Below are positions 6,293-9,940 of a DNA stretch of 9,940 nucleotides, piece after piece (positions within the stretch are counted from its first letter, which is position 1; every line of letters starts with the position of its first letter). Source of the stretch: JAACPR01 sp964598245. GTDB taxonomy: Bacteria > Patescibacteriota > Minisyncoccia > Phycocordibacterales > JAACPR01. Below the pieces are notes generated by a model, which did not search any database, had not been told where the DNA came from, and saw only the letters and a list, made by a program, of their open reading frames with translations. The stretch is taken from positions 1-9,940 of the forward strand of contig CAZRAX010000022.1 in NCBI GenBank assembly GCA_964598245.1, in the 5' to 3' direction. Made by a program: the position numbers and the translations under genes.

Positions 6293-6314
6293 AAAAAAGC
6301 CTCTCAAAATGAGG
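6293..6314 (-). promoter_or_regulatory. Hairpin with T-run in the rpsN leader
   Basis: On the minus strand CCTC (6314-6311) pairs with GAGG (6303-6300) around a 7-base loop, followed by C and six Ts (6298-6293). The shape is that of a weak intrinsic terminator for RNA coming from rplE. It also begins within a base or two of the predicted start site of the rpsN promoter, so for that transcript it would be a 5'-terminal stem-loop. The four-base-pair stem is weak; function is inferred. Confidence 0.45.
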
Positions 6315-6321
6315 TTTCCAC

Positions 6322-6350
6322 ATACTAGCAATTAGACTAGCATATGTCAA
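6322..6350 (-). promoter_or_regulatory. Strong promoter for rpsN-secY unit
   Basis: The minus strand has a perfect -35 box TTGACA (6350-6345), a 17-base spacer, and the -10 box TAGTAT (6327-6322) preceded by TGC, an extended -10. The start should be near 6315, about 40 bases before the rpsN ATG. The direct repeat ACTAGCA (plus-strand 6324-6330 and 6336-6342, 12 bases apart) overlaps the -10 box and spacer and could be an operator. Confidence 0.75.
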
Positions 6351-6378
6351 CGATTTTCCATTGTTTTAGGGCTTTAAT

Positions 6379-6918
6379 TTATTTTTTAAAAGGCAATCCT
6401 ATTAATTCCAAGAAAGAAATCGTTTCTTCTTTGGAATTACTATTCCCCACCACAATTGTTATTGACATCCCAAAAACATTTTTTAATTCTTCATCAGAAG
6501 TTTCTGGGAAAATAGTATTTTCTTTGACCCCAAATGTATAATTACCCATTTCATCAACTGATTCGGGTGATAATCCTCTAAAGTCACGAGTTCTAGGTAA
6601 AGCAATATTAATTACTTTATCTAAAAATCCTAGTGCTTTTTCACCTCTTAGGGTAACTTTGTATGCTGATAATTGACCTTCTCTAACTTTGAATTGAGCA
6701 ATTGATTTTTTAGCTTTAATTTCTACTGGTTTTTGTCCTGTAATTAAAGCTATTTTTTGTGGAATTAATTGTAATTTTTGTTTATCACTGGTTGATCCAA
6801 CACCAACTGAAACAACAACCTTTTCAATTTTTGGTGTTTGATTAGAATTTTTATAGCCAAACTTTTCTTTTAAAGCTTCAAAGGATTCTTTTTGTTTTTG
6901 TGATACGGTCTTGAACAT
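6379..6918 (-). CDS. rplE: Large-subunit ribosomal protein uL5
   Basis: A 50S protein of the central protuberance that binds 5S rRNA and contacts P-site tRNA. It is 179 residues, the standard length. Seen here are the N-terminal KEKFGYKNSNQTPKIEKVVVSVGVG, KKSIAQFKVREG, LRGEKALGFLDKVINIALPR and RDFRGLSPESVDEMGNYTFGVKE, in family order. It starts 5 bases after rplX. It is the last gene of the first unit; a promoter for the next unit lies in the gap just after its stop codon, which separates it from rpsN, its usual close neighbour. Confidence 0.98.
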   Translation of the reverse strand: MFKTVSQKQKESFEALKEKFGYKNSNQTPKIEKVVVSVGVGSTSDKQKLQLIPQKIALITGQKPVEIKAKKSIAQFKVREGQLSAYKVTLRGEKALGFLDKVINIALPRTRDFRGLSPESVDEMGNYTFGVKENTIFPETSDEELKNVFGMSITIVVGNSNSKEETISFLELIGLPFKK

Positions 6919-6923
6919 GATAA

Positions 6924-7154
6924 TTATTTTTTAGTTGTTTTATCTAATTTAACATTTGAAACATCAATTGGTGCGGCGATACTTAGAATTTCACCTTTTT
7001 TATCTTGGCTACGAGATTTTATATGTCTTTTAACTATATTAACCCCTTCTACAATAACTTTGTTTTGATTAGGAAGAGACTTGATAACTTTTCCCTTTTT
7101 ACCTTTATCTTTCCCTGCAATAACTATGATGTTGTCGTTTTTCTTGATTTTCAT
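6924..7154 (-). CDS. rplX: Large-subunit ribosomal protein uL24, short form
   Basis: One of the initiator proteins of 50S assembly, binding the 5' part of 23S rRNA. The KOW motif is clear near the N-terminus (KKNDNIIVIAGKDKGKKGKVIK, residues 4-25), followed by VIVEGVNIVKRH and the ending IAAPIDVSNVKL. At 76 residues it is shorter than the usual 100 or so: the C-terminal part beyond SNV is reduced to a few charged residues. The gene is otherwise intact, ends in TAA, and sits 4 bases after rplN and 5 bases before rplE, so this is a natural short version and not a frameshift remnant. Confidence 0.96.
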   Translation of the reverse strand: MKIKKNDNIIVIAGKDKGKKGKVIKSLPNQNKVIVEGVNIVKRHIKSRSQDKKGEILSIAAPIDVSNVKLDKTTKK

Positions 7155-7158
7155 AATA

Positions 7159-7530
7159 TTAAATTACTTCTGGTGCCATTGAAGTTATTTGTTGATAACC
7201 CATTTCAGTTAATTCTCTTGGGATTGGACCAAAAATTCTGTTTGCAACTGGTTCTTTAGTTTCTTTATTAATTAAAACAACAGAGTTTTCGTCAAATCTG
7301 ATATATGATCCATCTTTTCGACGAAAAGCTTTCTTTTGGCGAACAACAACTGCATGAGTAACATCTTTTCTTTTAATTTGTTTTCTTGGTTCAGCTTTTT
7401 GAATTGCCACGACAACTCTTTCACCAAGTTCTGCATATCTCTTTTTAGAAGAACCAAGCACCTTGAAAACACGAGCAATTTTTGCTCCTGAGTTATCTGT
7501 TACTGTTACTAATGTTTGTGGTTGAATCAT
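7159..7530 (-). CDS. rplN: Large-subunit ribosomal protein uL14
   Basis: A 50S protein at the subunit interface that contacts 16S rRNA and the silencing factor RsfS in many bacteria. I chose ATG 7530, giving 123 residues that begin MIQPQTLVTVTDNSGAK, the almost invariant family start. An in-frame ATG at 7560 would overlap rpsQ and add ten unrelated residues. Other marks are GERVVVAIQKA, the stretch THAVVVRQKKAFRRKDGSYI, and the ending IFGPIPRELTEMGYQQITSMAPEVI in family order. The gap after rpsQ is 7 bases. Confidence 0.98.
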   Translation of the reverse strand: MIQPQTLVTVTDNSGAKIARVFKVLGSSKKRYAELGERVVVAIQKAEPRKQIKRKDVTHAVVVRQKKAFRRKDGSYIRFDENSVVLINKETKEPVANRIFGPIPRELTEMGYQQITSMAPEVI

Positions 7531-7537
7531 ATTTTTA

Positions 7538-7831
7538 TTAATTATCTTCTTTAAGGTCAACGATTATAGCTTTTTCAATTATTTTTGAAAGTTTGAATCT
7601 CTTGTCTTTAGAAATTGGTCTAGTTTCAATAATTTTAACTTTATCACCGATATTTAAAATATTTTCTGGATCATCAACTTTGTATTTCTTTTTTGAAGAA
7701 ATATATTTTTGATATTTTGGATGTTTTTTATAATTATCAACACGAACAACGGCAGTTTTGTCCATTTTGTTTGAGACAACTTTACCAACCAATACTTTTC
7801 CTTTATTCTTTTTTTCTTGGGTTTTTTCCAT
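7538..7831 (-). CDS. rpsQ: Small-subunit ribosomal protein uS17
   Basis: An early-binding 30S protein with an OB fold that contacts the 5' and central domains of 16S rRNA. It is 97 residues, a little longer than the common 80-90 because of a charged N-terminal lead (MEKTQEKKNKGK). The family core follows: LVGKVVSNKMDKTAVVRVD, HPKYQKYI, and NIGDKVKIIETRPISKDKRFKL. Its ATG shares one base with the rpmC stop codon (TAATG), so translation is probably coupled. Confidence 0.97.
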   Translation of the reverse strand: MEKTQEKKNKGKVLVGKVVSNKMDKTAVVRVDNYKKHPKYQKYISSKKKYKVDDPENILNIGDKVKIIETRPISKDKRFKLSKIIEKAIIVDLKEDN

Positions 7832-8010
7832 TATCGTGAATTTATTTCAGTTAAAATTCTAGCAATCTTTTTACGTAATTCTTGTCCTTGCTTAACATTT
7901 CTAGTGCTACTTCCAACTTGAGAAAAACGAAATTTTCTAAGCTCTTCTCGAGTTTCTTTTAGCATTTTCTCTAATTCTTTTTCTGATTTTTCTTTTAATT
8001 CTTTGGGCAT
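7831..8010 (-). CDS. rpmC: Large-subunit ribosomal protein uL29
   Basis: A small helical 50S protein near the exit of the peptide tunnel, part of the docking site for chaperones and targeting factors together with uL23. Translating the minus strand from ATG 8010 gives 59 residues: MPKELKEKSEKELEKML, then the signature REELRKFRFSQ, and the second helix with QELRKKIARILTEI. This is normal length for L29 and its place between rplP and rpsQ is the standard order. The gap after rplP is 27 bases with no Shine-Dalgarno sequence, and the stop overlaps the rpsQ start by one base. Confidence 0.96.
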   Translation of the reverse strand: MPKELKEKSEKELEKMLKETREELRKFRFSQVGSSTRNVKQGQELRKKIARILTEINSR

Positions 8011-8037
8011 GATTGTGTTTGCTACTTTAACAGATTT

Positions 8038-8463
8038 TTAATCTCTGACAACTACTTTGGTTTTTAGTGGAAGTTTTGTTCCTGCCTTACGCAAAGCTTC
8101 TTTGGCAACATCATTTGTTACACCATCAACTTCAAAAATAATTTTTCCAGGTTTTACAACAACTTCGTATCCCTGAAGATCACCCTTTCCCTTACCCATT
8201 TTTACTTCTGCGGGTTTTCTGGTAAAAGGTCTGTCGGGGAAAATTCTGATCCAAGCACGGCCAGTTTTACCCAAATGACGTGACATTGCTCTACGAGCTG
8301 CCTCAATCTGATTTGATTTAACTCTGGCATGGGTTGTTGCTTTTAAGCCATGTGATCCAAAATCAACGCTGACACCTCTTGTTGCGGGACGAGAAAGTTT
8401 CTCTGGATTTTTTCTATCAGTTTGCCACTTTCGATGTTTTACTTTTTTAGGAAATAAAGCCAT
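8038..8463 (-). CDS. rplP: Large-subunit ribosomal protein uL16
   Basis: A late-assembly 50S protein near the A-site tRNA and the peptidyl-transferase area. It is 141 residues, close to normal. Seen here are the basic N-terminus (FPKKVKHRKW), the segment QIEAARRAMSRHLGKTGR, the typical IRIFPDRPFTRKPAEV, MGKGKGDLQGYEVVVKPG and the C-terminal AKEALRKAGTKLPLKTKVVV. It follows rpsC by 6 bases. Confidence 0.98.
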   Translation of the reverse strand: MALFPKKVKHRKWQTDRKNPEKLSRPATRGVSVDFGSHGLKATTHARVKSNQIEAARRAMSRHLGKTGRAWIRIFPDRPFTRKPAEVKMGKGKGDLQGYEVVVKPGKIIFEVDGVTNDVAKEALRKAGTKLPLKTKVVVRD

Positions 8464-8469
8464 AATTTT

Positions 8470-9129
8470 TTATTTTTTAAAAACTTCTCCTCTATAAATC
8501 CAAACTTTTACACCCAAATCTCCTTGTGGAATTTTGGCTCTAACATTTGCAAAATCAATATCAGCTCTAAAAGTTTGCAGAGGAACTTGACCTTTCATTA
8601 ATTCTTCAGTTCTGGCCATATCTGCGCCATTCAATCTACCAGCAACCCTAATTCTAACTCCTTTGGTATCATGATTTGCCATTACTTTTTCGACTGTTTG
8701 CTTCATAACTCTTCTAAAAGCCATTCTTTTTTCAAGCATTTCTTTAACTTGAAGCGCAACAATCATTGCATTTGATTCGGGAGACTTAACTTCTTCAATA
8801 TCAATTTTTAATTCAACACCTTCTTCTTTTATGCGATTTTTATGCATAAATTTTTCTAAATCAGCTCGCAATTTTTCTGCTCCTTCACCCGAACGGCCAA
8901 TAATTAAACCAGGTCTTGAGGATTGAATAATTAGTCTAAATGATTTTTTATTTCTTTCAATTTCAACAGAAGCGACATACATTCCCTCTAATTTATCAAA
9001 AATAAATTTTCTAATTAAAGTATCTGCTTTTAGGTTTTGACGATATTTTTTACCATCACCAAACCAGCGAGATTTCCAATCTCTCAATATTCCTAATCTA
9101 TGTGAATATGGATGAACGGTGTGTGACAT
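8470..9129 (-). CDS. rpsC: Small-subunit ribosomal protein uS3
   Basis: A 30S head protein that lines the mRNA entry channel and helps unwind mRNA. It is 219 residues. The type 2 KH domain is clear (SSRPGLIIGRSGEGAEKL, about 70-87), and the C-terminal domain holds RRVMKQTVEKVM, GVRIRVAGRLNGADMART and QGDLGVKVWIYRGEVF. The N-terminus, MSHTVHPYSHRLGILRDWKSRWF, differs from the more common GQKVNPIGFRLG form but keeps RLG and the W-x-SRWF end; I take this as a lineage trait. It starts 2 bases after rplV. Confidence 0.98.
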   Translation of the reverse strand: MSHTVHPYSHRLGILRDWKSRWFGDGKKYRQNLKADTLIRKFIFDKLEGMYVASVEIERNKKSFRLIIQSSRPGLIIGRSGEGAEKLRADLEKFMHKNRIKEEGVELKIDIEEVKSPESNAMIVALQVKEMLEKRMAFRRVMKQTVEKVMANHDTKGVRIRVAGRLNGADMARTEELMKGQVPLQTFRADIDFANVRAKIPQGDLGVKVWIYRGEVFKK

Positions 9130-9131
9130 AA

Positions 9132-9470
9132 TTATTTTTTATCAATTTTATCTAAATTTATTAAAACGTGACTAGTTCTTTTTCTGATTGAAGCTGCTCG
9201 TCCAAATGCGCGTGCACGAAATCTTTTCATTGTATAGCCTTCATCAACTCTGATTTCTTTAACAAAAAGATCTTGTTTTTTAAGACTGAAGTTGTGATCT
9301 GCATTGGCAATAGCTGATTCTAAAAGTTTTTTAATTGGATCTGATGATCTTTTTGTAGTAAAAGTAAGCAATGTCAAAGCTTCATCAACTTTTTTACCCC
9401 TAATTAAGTCAGCTACTAATCTAACTTTTCTGGGTGATTGTCTATAATTTTTTAATTCTGCCTTGACCAT
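9132..9470 (-). CDS. rplV: Large-subunit ribosomal protein uL22
   Basis: A 50S protein whose long beta-hairpin reaches into the peptide exit tunnel and shapes macrolide response. It is 112 residues, normal length. Family marks are RQSPRKVRLVADLIRGKKVDEAL near the N-terminus, LLESAIANADHN in the middle, and the hairpin-forming end VDEGYTMKRFRARAFGRAA with IRKRTSHVLI. No insertion or deletion is obvious in the hairpin. It starts 5 bases after the rpsS stop. Confidence 0.98.
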   Translation of the reverse strand: MVKAELKNYRQSPRKVRLVADLIRGKKVDEALTLLTFTTKRSSDPIKKLLESAIANADHNFSLKKQDLFVKEIRVDEGYTMKRFRARAFGRAASIRKRTSHVLINLDKIDKK

Positions 9471-9475
9471 AGTGA

Positions 9476-9814
9476 TTATTTAGATTCGGTAGCTGATTTG
9501 GCGGCTTTTGCTGCGGCAATCTCAGATTCTCTTTTTGATTGTTCAAGTTCTTTTTGCATTTTACCTCCATGTCTTAGGAATTTTTTAGTTGGTGAAAATT
9601 CACCAATTCTATGCCCAACCATTTCTTCTGTTATTAAAACATCCACATGAGTTTTCCCATTGTGGACGCCAAAGGTAAAACCAACCATTTCGGGTGAAAT
9701 TTGTGAATTTCTAGCCCATGTTTTAATAGAACCAGTGTCTGCTGGTTTTTTTTCTTCAATTTTTTTCAAAAGTTTTTCGTCCACATAAGGACCCTTTTTG
9801 AGTGATCGTGTCAT
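9476..9814 (-). CDS. rpsS: Small-subunit ribosomal protein uS19
   Basis: A 30S head protein that forms a complex with uS13 and touches the A-site region. From ATG 9814 it has 112 residues and opens with MTRSLKKGPYVDEKLLKKIE, the family start. The core continues with IKTWARNSQISPEMVGFTFGVHNGK and MVGHRIGEFSPTKKF. About 20 extra Ala/Lys/Ser/Glu-rich residues at the C-terminus (from about 90) make it longer than the usual 92. An in-frame ATG at 9871 would add 19 residues unlike any S19 start that I know; I prefer 9814. It is the first gene of the unit: a strong promoter lies about 70-100 bases upstream and no rplB is joined to it. Confidence 0.96.
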   Translation of the reverse strand: MTRSLKKGPYVDEKLLKKIEEKKPADTGSIKTWARNSQISPEMVGFTFGVHNGKTHVDVLITEEMVGHRIGEFSPTKKFLRHGGKMQKELEQSKRESEIAAAKAAKSATESK

Positions 9815-9829
9815 ATTTTTTGAACTTGT

Positions 9830-9878
9830 TTTCTGATTGCAATGACAATCAAAAACAGAAAAGCTCGCCATAGAGCTT
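9830..9878 (-). promoter_or_regulatory. rpsS mRNA leader with two hairpins
   Basis: Two hairpins lie between the predicted RNA start (near 9879) and the rpsS ATG. Hairpin 1 is AAGCTC/GAGCTT (9878-9873 with 9866-9861, 6-base loop), at or within a base of the 5' end, followed by a T-rich run. Hairpin 2 is a 10-bp stem (9855-9846 with 9839-9830, one G-T pair, 6-base loop) that ends 15 bases before the ATG. Either could stabilise the RNA or bind a ribosomal protein for feedback; the sequence alone does not say which. Confidence 0.5.
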
Positions 9879-9885
9879 GGAGGTT

Positions 9886-9913
9886 ATATTAGCAAAGGAT
9901 TTTTAGTTGTCAA
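9886..9913 (-). promoter_or_regulatory. Strong promoter for the rpsS-rplE unit
   Basis: The minus strand has a perfect -35 box TTGACA (9913-9908), a 16-base spacer, and -10 box TAATAT (9891-9886) preceded by TGC (9894-9892), an extended -10. Transcription should begin near 9879. It shows that rpsS heads its own unit here. The 27 bases to the window edge (9914-9940) are AT-rich and no gene is visible in them. Confidence 0.75.
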
Positions 9914-9940
9914 TGATTAGTTTAAAAATTATTAAAATAA

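Noticed and set aside
7531..7560. Longer rplN start at 7560
   Set aside because: The MIQ start at 7530 is almost invariant in uL14, and the longer form would overlap rpsQ.

Overview
The window looks like part of the main ribosomal-protein locus of an AT-rich bacterium, most likely a Candidate Phyla Radiation (Patescibacteria/Parcubacteria-type) organism. The reasons are the missing uL30 gene (rpmD) between rpsE and rplO, a feature known across that radiation; compact genes almost without spacers; short or unusual versions of uL24, uL15 and adenylate kinase; and A/T-rich start regions without Shine-Dalgarno sequences. The standard code fits: all 18 minus-strand genes are intact, 17 end in TAA and map ends in TGA with a TAA two codons later. 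The phylum call is an inference from gene content and protein character, not from a tree.

Layout, read in the direction of transcription (minus strand, from right to left). A strong promoter near 9886-9913 starts a unit rpsS-rplV-rpsC-rplP-rpmC-rpsQ-rplN-rplX-rplE. A second strong promoter (6322-6350) lies in the 102-base gap after rplE and starts rpsN-rpsH-rplF-rplR-rpsE-rplO-secY. A 272-base gap (2184-2455) follows. It holds a 157-base inverted-repeat element with a GC-rich, internally structured centre, then an extended -10 promoter that starts adk-map. At the left edge a plus-strand gene for a C-terminally membrane-anchored protein of unknown function runs convergently into map, with a small two-way hairpin between the stop codons.

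The genes form a growth unit: small- and large-subunit ribosomal proteins, the SecY translocon channel that docks on the ribosome, a nucleoside monophosphate kinase, and methionine aminopeptidase, which trims new chains. The usual start of the S10 operon (rpsJ to rplB) is not directly joined to rpsS, and the usual tail (infA, rpmJ, rpsM and onward) does not follow map, so the ancestral operon is broken at both ends here.

The parts least explained by known genes are the inverted-repeat element between secY and adk, the similar build of the two ribosomal promoters (TTGACA, TGC plus a TAnTAT -10 box, then a hairpin right at the predicted RNA 5' end), and a direct repeat overlapping the rpsN promoter.
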